The notes under the pieces were generated by a model. That model was not told where the DNA came from and did not search any database. It saw only the letters and a list, made by a program, of their open reading frames with translations. A program made the translations under genes and the position numbers. Positions 1 through 9,884 of a DNA stretch of 64,000 nt are shown here, piece by piece (position 1 is the first letter of the stretch; each line of letters begins with the position of its first letter). Source of the DNA: Rhodocollybia butyracea (taxonomy: Eukaryota > Basidiomycota > Agaricomycetes > Agaricales > Omphalotaceae); contig JADNRY010000063.1 of assembly GCA_015501585.1 (NCBI GenBank), forward strand, positions 62,001 through 126,000, given 5' to 3'.

Positions 1-178
1 TGGGTTGTACTTGGCGAGGCGGGAAGACCGAGGCCTGCTCCGAGTGCAACACTTCAAAGGTGAAGTGTTCACTTGTCGGCCGGGATAGCCAAAGGAAGGT
101 GGATGAAGAGAGCGAGGGTTTATTGGCAGAGGTGGCGGGATTGCAAGCGGAGGTCGCTTTGCTCTTGAGCACGTTGGA

Positions 179-330
179 TGTAACGCCTACGGCACGTTCA
201 TTGCCGTTAGCGCCAATATTACATAATTAGTCTACTCTTATCCTCGTACCACATACTCGTTTTGGTCTATTTCTTTAATAGAACGAGATCTTGCTCATGG
301 TCTGAGGCATTAAGAGTCAGGGCTCTTACA
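179..330 (+). repeat. 5' LTR of mini element copy 1
   Basis: 152 bp, TG...CA, repeated at 1492-1643 with no difference that I noticed, so the insertion is probably young. Confidence 0.9.
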
Positions 331-373
331 CTTTTTTGAGCAACCTTGTCCTGAATAGGACTATTACAGCAAT

Positions 374-1459
374 ATGACCACACAACAGCACAACTCAAGC
401 CATGACTCTGTCATGGCTCTGGCTTACTCTTTTCTTTCTCAAATCCTTTCTATGTTCCCTCATGATCCTCTCTCACACATCTCTGGGATCCTGGACTTCT
501 CCTCCCAGGGAATTCAACAGCTGCTAGTCAACTTTAAGCAGCTCTGGGAACAACATGGTCTTTCAGTGGCTGGTAGGAATTTGGCAGAGGCAGTGGTGCA
601 GGATTCAACATTAAGATGTTGCTGGGCAGTGAAGGAAGAAGGTTTCCAGGCAGAGGTCTGTTTTCAGATGATAGAGTCTATTAAGAGACTGGGAGAAGAG
701 TTTGGGATGGAACTGTCCAAATCTCAAACACCACCTCCTGCTCTGAGTTCTCCATCACCTTTGACCGCTCCTACTGCTTCATCATCAACTCCCACACTTG
801 CTTCGAATGCGTCAGACACGTCGAAATCATCTCCACATGCTCTGACATTGGTTTCACCATCCAAACCCACTCCCCCTTCACTTCAACTCCAACCAACCTC
901 AGAGTTTGCATGGGAGGTGGCTGAACTGCGGAAAGCAGGCCGGAAACTCGAAGTATTCATGGATAAACATGTCACGGGGCTTGAACACACAGCTGGAGCA
1001 CCGCCAGCTCGTGTTCATCTCTCAAACACTCCAACCGAGTGTACACCTGTGCCTTATGTTGCCCCTGTGACTGCCGTTCCACCAACAGGCCTTCGTAAAC
1101 GTGTCAAACACAACATGTATGGTGCGTTTGGTTCGCTCTTGCTTCGTTCAAGTCGTTGCCCATCCCAATCTGGTACACTCATGCCATCACCTTCACCCAC
1201 TGAAACTCCCCATCACCATATTTGTGCTCCCATTCATGGTGCTGGAGATCTACTGTCTCCAATCTGCCACCACCATCTCAATCTGGACTTAGTGTCAGCA
1301 TCCAGAGAATCCGGCGATTTTCACAGGACACTTTCTCTTCTTCTGCACTTATGGAAATTGCCAGCATACTACATCGTACGTTACCTATTAGATGACTGTA
1401 TGTTTCTCTTTGTTATGTTTTCCCTTTTCCATCTTTCTCTTTTGTTTTTTTTTGGGTAA
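374..1459 (+). CDS. ORF carried by mini LTR element, unknown protein (361 aa)
   Basis: The only long ORF inside the element. The N-terminal 110 residues look helical; then follows a Pro/Ser/Thr-rich linker, a short coiled-coil-like segment (EVAELRKAGRKLEVF) and a hydrophobic C-terminus that is probably frame-shifted read-through. It has no zinc knuckle and no recognised gag fold, but its position (between LTRs, first ORF) is that of gag. The second copy shares the first part, starting 16 residues later because its first ATG is ATA. The C-termini differ because the second copy has 13 extra bases (aatcaatgctccc). Amino-acid changes between copies outnumber silent ones, so there is no sign of strong selection on the protein. 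Confidence 0.5.
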   Translation: MTTQQHNSSHDSVMALAYSFLSQILSMFPHDPLSHISGILDFSSQGIQQLLVNFKQLWEQHGLSVAGRNLAEAVVQDSTLRCCWAVKEEGFQAEVCFQMIESIKRLGEEFGMELSKSQTPPPALSSPSPLTAPTASSSTPTLASNASDTSKSSPHALTLVSPSKPTPPSLQLQPTSEFAWEVAELRKAGRKLEVFMDKHVTGLEHTAGAPPARVHLSNTPTECTPVPYVAPVTAVPPTGLRKRVKHNMYGAFGSLLLRSSRCPSQSGTLMPSPSPTETPHHHICAPIHGAGDLLSPICHHHLNLDLVSASRESGDFHRTLSLLLHLWKLPAYYIVRYLLDDCMFLFVMFSLFHLSLLFFFG

Positions 1460-1491
1460 GATGGACCTGTGGGGTCAATCTAGGGGGCATG

Positions 1492-1643
1492 TGTAACGCC
1501 TACGGCACGTTCATTGCCGTTAGCGCCAATATTACATAATTAGTCTACTCTTATCCTCGTACCACATACTCGTTTTGGTCTATTTCTTTAATAGAACGAG
1601 ATCTTGCTCATGGTCTGAGGCATTAAGAGTCAGGGCTCTTACA
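1492..1643 (+). repeat. 3' LTR of mini element copy 1
   Basis: 152-bp direct repeat of 179-330, followed by the target duplication TTGGA. Confidence 0.9.
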
Positions 1644-1856
1644 TTGGAGGAGCAGGTCGGAGGCCTGACGGCGGAACTGTCGGCCCTCCGATGTTTCTTA
1701 GTTGGTACGCACCAGGGCTTTCAGGAGGAGGGAAGGCCAACTCGGACCCCGTCGAGGCCAAAGCCCAAGTTGAAGGGAAAAGGGAAGGAGAAGGAAACGG
1801 GAGAGAAGGATCCGGAGGAAGGAGGTGATGAAGATGGAGAGGGAGAGGAAGAGTAG

Positions 1857-3380
1857 GTAGAGAGCCGTCGGCCGAAGCCTCGGAAGGACTTCGCAAACGT
1901 GTTCCAAGTGCTGTTCTGGGTTGTCGGAATAGATGAGGATATCATCCAGGTAAACTATGACGCAGACATTGAGCATGTCCAAGAATATGTTGTTGATGAA
2001 CCTTTGAAAAGCCGCGGGAGTGTTAGTAAGACAGAAGGGCATAACTAACCATTCGTAGGAACCCCATTGGGTCCGAAAAGTAGTTTTCCATTTGTCGCCA
2101 TTGGCAATTCGGACAAGATGATAGGCGTGGGCCAGGTCAAGTTTGGTGTAGATTTTAGCTTTTTTCAGAGCATCCAAAAGGTCCGAGATTAGAGGCAGCA
2201 GGTAGCGATCCTTCTTGGTAATCTTGTTCAATCCTCGGAAGTCCACACAAAGCCAAAGTTTACCGTCCTTCTTTGGTACAAAGAGGACCGGAGCACCATG
2301 CGGAGAGGAAGAGGGTCGAATGACACCGGTAGCGAGTTGCTTATCCAAGAAATCACGAAGAGCCTGCTGCTCTGTTGGAGAGAGAGGGTAAAGGCGACCG
2401 AGCGGGGGCTCAGCACCTTCCACCAGATCAATTTTGAGGTCAAAAGAACAATGTTCAGGAAGAACCTCAGACGCGACTTCATCAAAAATGTCGGCAAAGT
2501 CAAGGTAGTCTGCAGGGATTGGAAGTGCCTCGGAAGAAGCACTCCTGGCCGAAGGACCAGATGCTGCATAGTGTGCCGATACTTTGGGGTCAATAACCCG
2601 GAGAAGGGTCGGTTCCCTACCTGAATCTTGACAAGCCTTATGGAAGGCGGCGGCACCGACTAGTGCGATATCAACTTCAGGAGTCTCTAAACGCGAAGCC
2701 ATTTGCGCAACCAAAGGGTAGGAATACATTGGTTCGAAAGGAAACCTGTCTGATAGAGGACAAGGTTGGCGAGAGCGAGTTTGAGTCGGCGGAGAAGGTG
2801 CCGGCTGAATCGGGATAGTAGGTGGTTTCGTGGAGGAAACCGGTGCTTTCGGTCCTAACGCGGATCCAAAAAGCGAAGACGTCTGAGTGGAAACAGGGTG
2901 CTCGGTGTTATGGAAAGTAATGGTTCTGTTGACCCAGTCAATCAATGGATTGTAGCGGGACAAGAAACTGTATCCTAAAACAGCTTTACAAGATGAGTCC
3001 AAAGAAGTGACATAAAATGCCAGAGGTAGCAGCTCGCCGGACAGAAACCGAACTTCCAAAGTTGCAACTTCAGAAATTGGTTTTGGAGAAAGAGAACCAT
3101 TGAAGAGTTGGAGATCGATCGGCGGAATTGAAGAGGTTGGACTAGAGTTTAAATTGACATAACGGGAATCAAGGAAACAATCAGTAGAACCGGAGTCTAC
3201 GAGAGTAATAAACTTTAAAAGAGGGGAAGATTCATCGGAATCTTCAGGAAGAGGGAATTCAGTAGATAAAGAAATTGTAAGTCATTGTTCATAATCGGAA
3301 AGAGCGGACGTGTTGAGATAGACTTCCCCAGAGGCACGAACCTGATCAATGCAGCTCCCGTTTCGTACCGGGGTCCAGGA
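1857..3380 (-). pseudogene. Gypsy pol: retropepsin + truncated reverse transcriptase
   Basis: The protease is seen from the active-site LVDSGSTDCFLD motif (about 3200) to the ...VLGYSFLSRYNP flap/core region. It is followed by a Pro/Thr linker and RT motifs: VIRPSSSPHGAPVLFVPKKDG, CVDFRGLN, TKLDLAHAYH, LVMPF.LTN and an intact catalytic YLDD (about 1940). The frame is uninterrupted from 3059 down to 1857 and then reads through antisense to the neighbouring acidic ORF to 1698. An in-frame TGA lies upstream, near 3280. The RT thumb, RNase H and integrase are missing, so the protein cannot support a full cycle. The intact YLDD suggests less decay than in the element at 56-60 kb. Confidence 0.8.
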
Positions 3381-3388
3381 GCTATGGA

Positions 3389-5110
3389 TCATTTTTCCGA
3401 ACCGGTATTGGTCGGATTAGTCGCAGATTCCTCAGTCGAAGTGGCCCGGGCACGAGAATCCCCTGACCTCTTCTTATCACAATTCTCCGCTTTATGCTTT
3501 CCACCACAAATCATGCACAGGCCTCCCTTCTTTTGGCGTTCCACTTCGGAAGGCTTAAGTCGTCCGTCGGCGCCGAGAAGGTTGGCGTAAGGGTTCGGTG
3601 CAGAGCTGACCGAAGATCCAGATTTGTTGAAACCGGAACCTGAAGGGCCCAATTTGTTGTTGTTGTTCCAAGGCTTTTTTGGTTGCTGTCCGGAGCCTTG
3701 GGAAGAGTTGTTAGGTTTGTTAAAACCGGAATTCTGTGAAGGATTATTTTGAGAGGAAGAGTTCAGAGAACCCTTTTTCGTTGGAGAGGAAGTTTTACCG
3801 CCGGAGCCACCTCCGGAAAACCTTGCGACCTCTCTTTTACGTTCCTCTTTGCGCTGCCAGTGCCGATTATCAATCTCAAGCACTTTGGCGTGGTATGCCG
3901 AAAGCATTGCCGGTGTTGGACCATGAACCATTTCGTCCTTGATCCTAGTCGCCAAACCACACTGATAACCCCACTTAAGGGCGACGTCATCCCACCCTGT
4001 CATTGCTGCCAAGGTATTGAATCGGGTGTTATACTTCCGAACCTGTTCATTCTCCTTCATCCGAATATTACCGAGTTTATCCTCGCCTTCACCCTGGGCG
4101 TCGAAAAGACCAAAATGGTCTTGAAGTTCCTTCACAAGTGCCAAAAAGGAGTTCATCCATGCCGGGGGGTTTATCGGGTTCGGATCCAGGATGTCCGGTA
4201 CAAACCATTCCCGAGCGGATCTGCTAAGGAAGGAAAGAGCATACATGACCTTTTTCTGGTCAGTGAAGTATGAAGGGCGGTCAATAAAGACTAAGGATAG
4301 GGAAACGAGAAACTCCTTGAGTTTCCAAGGTTCAGAGCCGTCAAAAACATCGGGCTCCTTGACTTTGGCTTTGCCTTCCGATGGTTCGGTTGACTTGCCA
4401 CCGAGGAGGGTCAAAGCATTTGCGATGGAATTGATAGATCCTCTGAATTTGTCCATCAGTTCCAATACTGCGCCGGCATCAGGCTGGCCGCGAGCATCAA
4501 GAAATCTACCACCGCCGGGGGACCACCACCACCACCACCATTATTGGGGTCGTCCGGAGATCCAGGGGTCCAGGAGGATCAGGGGGAGCATCCCCATCAT
4601 CACCATCAGGGTTGTTAGGAGGGTCATCGGGAGGATTGTCGGGAGGATTATTGTCCGAATAATCACCTTCATCTGCAAATCCTCCTTCTCCTGTGTCCTC
4701 TGGTTGTTTGACAATCGGAGGCTGGTTGTCACCCGTAGTGGTACAAGATTGGTTTGAGAAGAGAGCTCCTTGGAGCTGTTCGGCAAAGGAAGGGGAAGGT
4801 GCCGAAGCGATCCTTCCGCGACGAGGAGTAAGGACTAGTGCAGTACCACTAGCACTGGGAATTTCCTTAATGTCATATTGGTCGACATTGATGTTACCTA
4901 GGACTGCCTCAGTAGAGACAGAAGTGTTCGGAACAGCTGTTGCGGGTCCGAAGCCACCCGAGCCACATTGGCGAGGGTTTCTGGCTGCAGAACAGAATCA
5001 TTGTAAGGCACAAATGACTGAGCATTGGCCACAAAGGGATTAGGAGTCTTGGTCGGCTGGATCCGAGTCTCAGAGACTGTCCGAATTCTAGGAGGTTTTC
5101 TTGGAGGCAT
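3389..5110 (-). pseudogene. Gypsy gag polyprotein, frame-shifted
   Basis: The longest part is an open frame of 358 residues from 4465. It holds the retrotransposon gag core (FDGSEPWKLKEFL ... WMNSFLALVKELQDHFG), a Ser/Asn/Gly-rich linker and a zinc knuckle CMICGGKHKAENC, spaced CX2CX3HX4C (one residue shorter than usual). The probable true start is at 5110 (MPPRKPPRIR). That N-terminal frame closes at 4898, and an acidic Pro/Asp-rich segment continues in other frames across a Gly/Pro low-complexity region near 4520-4700, so at least two frameshifts are present. Its product would form the virus-like particle and bind element RNA. Confidence 0.75.
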
Positions 5111-5376
5111 CTGTTTTTTTTAAAAAACAAAAAAAAAAAAAACAGTTTTTTGTCAGATACGGCGTTAATGAGTACAAGTTTAAAAATACTGTTAAGATTG
5201 TGCAAGACCGAAGGGATCCAATCGGTATCCGAAAGATATGTATTGACAAAGTAGGTCTCGGACCGATATTGGAGATCAAAGAAGAAGTGGGATGTGTGGT
5301 ATAGCTATTAGCTAGACCCTCGTCATGCCAAATAGTCCCGAGATGAAGTTCAGGAGACAAAGATAGATTCGGCCAA

Positions 5377-5829
5377 TGTAACAGCCGACGAGTAAGACAG
5401 AAGAAAGATAGACTAGGGCGGAACTTAGTCGGACAGGAGGTCTGGTTTATCAAAGTTGATATTTAAACTGAGGACTACTGTACAAGGTTGTACTACTTAT
5501 ATACTAAGAGTCCGGGGCTTCCGGATCGGTAGAAGACAATAGTCGGAAACGTATACGGAAGACCGAAGTAAGTAATACAATCATAAGACAATAATACTCA
5601 ATAGATCGGAAAGGGAATATGATCAAAAGATAATAAGAACCAATTAGAAAGTAATCCAAAAGGTCTGATGGCGGTACATCATCAGATGAAGATAAGAGAT
5701 AAGATAGGAAGATAATGAAAAGAGATAAGATGACGGAAATAGACGGGATGGAATCGGAATGGTGCTGGGATGATAGTAGAGGTGATCCGGCGATGATCCG
5801 AGGGATGCCGATGCGGCATGGCCGTAACA
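5377..5829 (-). repeat. 5' LTR of gypsy element (453 bp)
   Basis: On the minus strand it starts TGTTACGGCC and ends GGCTGTTACA, TG...CA with short matching ends. A TATA-like box (agtatataag on the minus strand, about 5498-5507) sits where a promoter is expected. TTGGCCGAATC follows directly and is a candidate primer site. No second LTR is in the window, so the boundaries rest on terminal motifs and position only. Confidence 0.65.
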
Positions 5830-7972
5830 CTATCCCACTATTCATGCGTACTTTCAAATGCTGAAGGATTTCTTGGAGGAGAATGACATACCTTGGGAAA
5901 ACCTGTACAATGTGGATGAGAAAGGTGTCCAACTCGGCAGAGGATGCAAAAATTCCCAGATCCGCTATTTCTTTGTGAAGTTTGATGCCATGATGTATCG
6001 TCAGAAAAGCGATTCCCTTAAACTTGTCACAATTGTCGACTGTGTGTGTGCTGATGGAACAGCCGAGATACCCCCTTGTTTTGTCTTCCCAGGTCAAGGA
6101 AGGTTTGACGAGTGGTCTCAAGTCGATGATTATATTTTGTACGTATGAACTGGTCTTGATGAACTGTTAATTGATGAGTATCTAGGATCGCAACCTCAGA
6201 AAACGGCTGGACCGATGATGAAATTGGGTTTGAGTGGTTCAAACGGTGTTTCATACCTCATGCCAAAGCCCGAAACCGCTCTGGCAAACCCATCCTTCTG
6301 ATCTTTGATGGACATGGATCTCACCTCAGTGAGCAATGGATTGACCTGGCCAACGCGAATGGCATTCATCTTCTCTGTCTCCCACCTCACACTACCCATC
6401 GACTACAACCTCTTGATGTTGGTTGCTTCAGTCCACTTCAAACAGCATGGTTCAACCGCTGTGATGAAATCTTGCACAATACTGGATCCTCTATGGAATT
6501 GCGCGACGTTGTTCACAAATACTGGGAAGCGCGAAAAACAGCCTTTACAGAGTGAACAATTCTGGCATCGTGGCGGAAATCTGGAATATGTCCATTAAAT
6601 CCGAGTATTTTTACAGATGCTGATTTCGCACCAAGTATTATTTCATCCACAAAGAACCAGCTATCTGCTTCGTTTCCGAGACGGCTCCCTAGAGCGCCCA
6701 ATGCCTCTTCAGATGATATGTTTGACCCTGCGGAATTGGAGAGGATGGAGGCAGAAAGAGATGCAAATGGGAGCTTGAGTGAATCAGACAACGGCAGTGA
6801 CAGTTCAGATGATGGAACCTTCATGCTTTCTGATTCAAATTCTTGCGATGATCACATGCTGCAAGCATCAACTCTACCTCGTGCCACTTCATCATCTCCT
6901 CCCCCTTCAATATCAATGCCAACTCCACTCTCTACACACCATACTCGCCAAACTACTTCACTCGCTCAGCAGACACCAACGCCTACCACTCATTGACCAA
7001 GCCACAAACATACCTAAAATGGCAGCGCTAGCCGTGACTTTGACCAAGATCGCCAAATCATAGAACTCCAAAAGCGACTTGCAATTTCCGAAGCCAAGCG
7101 TGATGCTGCAAGGGCTCATGCAGTAATTGCAGGAGTTGAGGCCAGAATGTGGAAGCACAAGTTCAACAACAAGTCCCAGAAAAAGGACTCGTCAAAACGG
7201 TTTCACACAGACGCTCGTATCTTGACTTCGATGGAAGGGAAAGAGTTGGCGGCAGCAGAGACAGAGAGAAAGGTACAAAAGAAGAATGCAGAGACAGAGA
7301 GAGCGAAGAAGCGAAAGGAAATGGAGACAGCAGACATTCTACGCCGTGCAGAACAACAACGTGATAACAGCACATTCTCTGGCACTATCCAGTCCAAAAC
7401 AAAGCCCCATCCCATTGACCTTGCAGTTGCACTTGGCCTCGAATACGAAGGCGCCTCCGTCGATGTACTTCGTGTCCGAATCAACACACATTTTAATGCA
7501 AATCTTGAGCTCAAATTGAATCCGCGCTACATTGCGCTTTTTACTCGAAAGCGAAAACACGCTGGAGATGAAAATGACGACCCAAGGGCCTCACTCTTAT
7601 CATCCATCCATCCCCCCTGCTTCCCATTGTGGCTTTGGGTTTGAAAACCCTCCACAGCCATTATTATCATCTAGGTTTGAACATTACCGGTACCCTTTAA
7701 ATCCGATGATTTTTCATCCATCTCATCATCAATTTCCACCACTTCCACCGCTTCCACCACTGCCATTCCCAGGCATGCAACTTTTGCCTCCAAGTTCTCA
7801 TTTGAGTAACAACTTCAGTCTTCCTTCGTCGTCATCTAATACACACAATTATTATATACCACCTAGCTCTGCTTCTACTCTTGCTCCTCCCCGCCCCCAA
7901 CCTAGACTTAGACCAAAACCTACAGAAGTTTTTTCCCCTACACAGTATGTCTTAGTACTCAATATTAATTAG
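5830..7972 (+). pseudogene. pogo/Tigger-type DDE transposase (CENP-B-like), N-terminally truncated
   Basis: It begins inside the catalytic domain: LYNVDEKGVQLG (first Asp), then after a 47-nt intron (6139-6185, GTACGT...CTAG, phase preserved) LLIFDGHGSHLS (second Asp) and HRLQPLDVGCF (third acidic region). A basic coiled-coil tail follows (ELQKRLAISEAKRDAARAH) and a proline-rich end continues in another frame to 7972. Known family role: DDE transposition at TA sites. In-frame stops occur at 6553-6555 (TGA), 6994-6996 (TGA) and 7015-7017 (TAA). The helix-turn-helix half is missing because the gypsy LTR ends at 5829. It is clearly a dead copy. The terminal inverted repeat on the right was not identified. 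Confidence 0.8.
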
Positions 7973-8478
7973 AGTTTCATCGAGTGAACAAACAATTTCT
8001 CTTTGCCAACTACTTAATGAATTTACTGTGTGACAGCTAGCCATGCTGGCTTGTGCCATACGTCGGCGCAACCTGGCACGACGGCTGTTTCGTGACTTTG
8101 ATGTGACAGGGGTAATCCACTATCCCGATTTTTGCTCGGTCTTTGCCCGATGAAAGCATCTCACAGTAAAAAATACTTCATAGCATCGGAGTAAAAGCTT
8201 TGGACCTCAAGGAAAACTTTGGTCAAATCAGATTTGAAAAATTTGCATTCCTTAAAAAGTTATTAACAATTTTGGATTTGGTGAAATATCCTGAACACCC
8301 ATAGTATGTACCTGTGAAACACGTATAAGTCTAAGCTATAGATAGACGTAAGTACGGGTTCCATAAACTGATAAATAAAGTATAAACTCACCCTCAGAAG
8401 TGTACATGACAAACAACTGAGGGTGAAAGGACGATGTGTCCTGTATATAAGTAAGTACACGAAACTGCCAAGTCATAT
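7973..8478. other. Non-coding stretch after transposase
   Basis: Probably contains the right end of the pogo-like element. I see no convincing gene or terminal repeat here. Confidence 0.3.
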
Positions 8479-9030
8479 CTAGGCACTCGCATAAATGAAA
8501 GAGGGAGGATAAATAAAATAGGAAAGGGAAAAACAGAAATCCCCATGGAAGGGTAAAATATACAAGACACGAAACACGTCCCACCTACAACAGAAGCCGA
8601 AAGGCAGGAGGCGGGACTCCATTGGCCGAAGCACTTCCTTTGACAATACGAACTGCTTTGCCTTTTCTCGCATTTTGTCTTCGTCCACTTTGGATATTTT
8701 TGTGTTCATGCGGATGCTTGTTACTTCACCACTTGCTATTTCCGCTGCGCCTATAATACCAGTCCCACTGGGAATTTTATCAGGCATAGGAGGTTCAGCG
8801 CCATTCGTGAAAATCAGACCACGAGCCACAAAAGAGCAAATTTCGGTCGCTCTCGAGCTCAAGTCACAACCTTTTATCGGGGTACCGCGATTAACCTATA
8901 TATTAATATTAGACCCTGGATAGGCATTGAAATGGTTAACCAGGTTGTTACTCACCACGATGGGCGTTGCCCATATGCAACTGATAGAGGCGGCAAGAAG
9001 GATGGAAGCATAAAGGACACTGAAACGCAT
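8479..9030 (-). pseudogene. Paralogue of small secreted-protein gene, C-terminally altered
   Basis: Exon 1 (9030-8956) encodes a signal peptide (MRFSVLYASILLAASISCIW). A 60-nt intron (8955-8896, GTGAGT...TATAG) is nearly identical to that of the gene at 28671, and exon 2 starts at 8895. About 75 residues of exon 2 align with the 28671 gene (SFVARG, GEVTSIR, KMREKAKQF). Then the sequence diverges completely and reads on to a stop at 8479, giving about 163 instead of 232 residues. It could be an alternative C-terminus, but loss of the conserved downstream half suggests a broken copy. The upstream region to about 9262 is also shared. Confidence 0.6.
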
Positions 9031-9262
9031 TGCAGGGATGATGAAGTGTGCAAGAGCAAGAAGCGAAGTCGAAAGAACAATGTCGAATGGAGGAGTGAAC
9101 AATGTCAATGGAGTAGCGGAGTCGAAAGAACGAGGTCAAACAGAGTAGTCGAAAGAACGATGTTAAATGGAATGGGACTATAGTGAAACAGAATTTTAGG
9201 GTCTACTCTGACCAGCAGAGTGATTTGTGTAACTTTCCAGAAGTGGGGAAACACCCGAAGAA
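8895..9262 (-). repeat. Segmental duplication shared with 28440-28805
   Basis: The reverse complement of this stretch matches 28440-28805: promoter-proximal sequence (gtgtttccccacttctgg, ttacacaaatcactctgc), exon 1 and intron. Part of a run of imperfect ~30-bp repeats (cgttctttcgactccgct type) upstream of the start codon is present in both. Confidence 0.75.
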
Positions 9263-9345
9263 ATAGGTGGGTGACAAAGTAACTTGTTCCATACTTGGTA
9301 CTTGTACTTGTCCTTACCAAAGTAACTTGAGCAGCATACTTTACC
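9263..9345. repeat. AAGTAACTTG/TACTTG-rich dispersed repeat
   Basis: Contains aaagtaacttg twice around ttggtacttgtacttgtcc. The same word set recurs at 18745-18900, suggesting a small dispersed element. Confidence 0.35.
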
Positions 9346-9884
9346 TATATCCTAGTGTGATAGTCAATATATTAGTAGTCCTATGATGGTCATGGGTCAT
9401 GGGCATTGAATGAATCCGCCTGATAATTGTTTTCAGTGCTGGGCACTTTTTGTTGGAGGTCACTGCCAGTTTTGATCTCAAGCCCGGAATAATACATTCT
9501 TGATAGTACAAATGGGCAGGAACAACTCTGGCACTTGATTTATAAGTATGGGCAGCCAGCTAAAAATTAATTAATACAAAGGGACAGGCTGAGGGATAAG
9601 CTTTTGGCCTTACTTACCACTAGGTTCACCGTTCAATTTGCTAGATCAGTTCAGAAAGGCTTTATATCAGATTCATACAGAACAGAACACTGTGTGTCGT
9701 AGGTATCCGGTGCAGTGGGGACTTGGAGCCGCGAGGCTCCCTCAGGAGATTGGAGATACGAGTGCTCTATTGCTCTATATACTTGGCCTTCATACCTGGC
9801 CTTATATACTACAGTACGGGTACTCTACGAGGTGTCTACTGGGTCTGTAAGTATTAGTAAGCAGCTTGGTAAGTAGATCAGTAA
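9346..9884. other. Intergenic, no gene seen
   Basis: AT-rich sequence left of the large LTR element. No coding, RNA or repeat signal that I can support. Confidence 0.3.

Larger units (their letters stand above)
179..1643 (+). mobile_element. Mini non-autonomous LTR element (TRIM/LARD-like), copy 1
   Basis: Two 152-bp direct repeats (179-330 and 1492-1643), each starting TGTAACGCC and ending GCTCTTACA (TG...CA), flank 1161 bp. A perfect 5-bp target duplication TTGGA sits at 174-178 and 1644-1648. A purine-rich stretch (tagggggcatg) directly precedes the second repeat and serves as a candidate polypurine tract. No protease, RT, integrase or zinc knuckle is present, so the element must be mobilised in trans. 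No clear tRNA primer site follows the first LTR. A second, slightly longer copy lies at 52708-54185. Confidence 0.9.
1..1856 (+). pseudogene. Cys-cluster/coiled-coil/acidic ORF (C-terminal part), split by a mini LTR element
   Basis: The frame is open from base 3 to 178 and resumes after 1648. If the inserted element and one copy of its 5-bp duplication are ignored, the frame is continuous (about 127 residues) to the stop at 1856. Visible in order: a Cys cluster (ACSECNTSKVKC), a Leu/Glu-rich coiled-coil-like stretch on both sides of the insertion, a Lys/Gly basic stretch, and an acidic tail (EEGGDEDGEGEEE). The N-terminus lies outside the window. I do not recognise the family; Cys-cluster plus coiled coil suggests a nucleic-acid-binding or assembly protein, which is inference. 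It lies tail to tail with the minus-strand gypsy RT, which begins at its stop codon. A similar arrangement occurs at 51518-60372, so it may be an antisense ORF of the gypsy element. It is broken by insertion. Confidence 0.55.
1857..5829 (-). mobile_element. Ty3/gypsy retrotransposon, 5' LTR + gag + protease + truncated RT
   Basis: Reading on the minus strand: LTR (5829-5377), gag (5110-3389), aspartic protease and reverse transcriptase. The polyprotein stops matching just after the RT palm, where the plus-strand ORF ending at 1856 begins. RNase H, integrase and any chromodomain are therefore absent, and no 3' LTR lies in the window. Order gag-pro-RT and the RT sequence identify Ty3/gypsy. Its LTR abuts the middle of a pogo transposase at 5830, so it inserted into that element. 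An internal deletion is the simplest explanation for the missing pol end. Confidence 0.8.

Noticed and set aside
3736..4757. Several plus-strand ORFs of 70-190 codons across gypsy gag
   Set aside because: They are antisense to a clear gag coding region and carry no features of their own.
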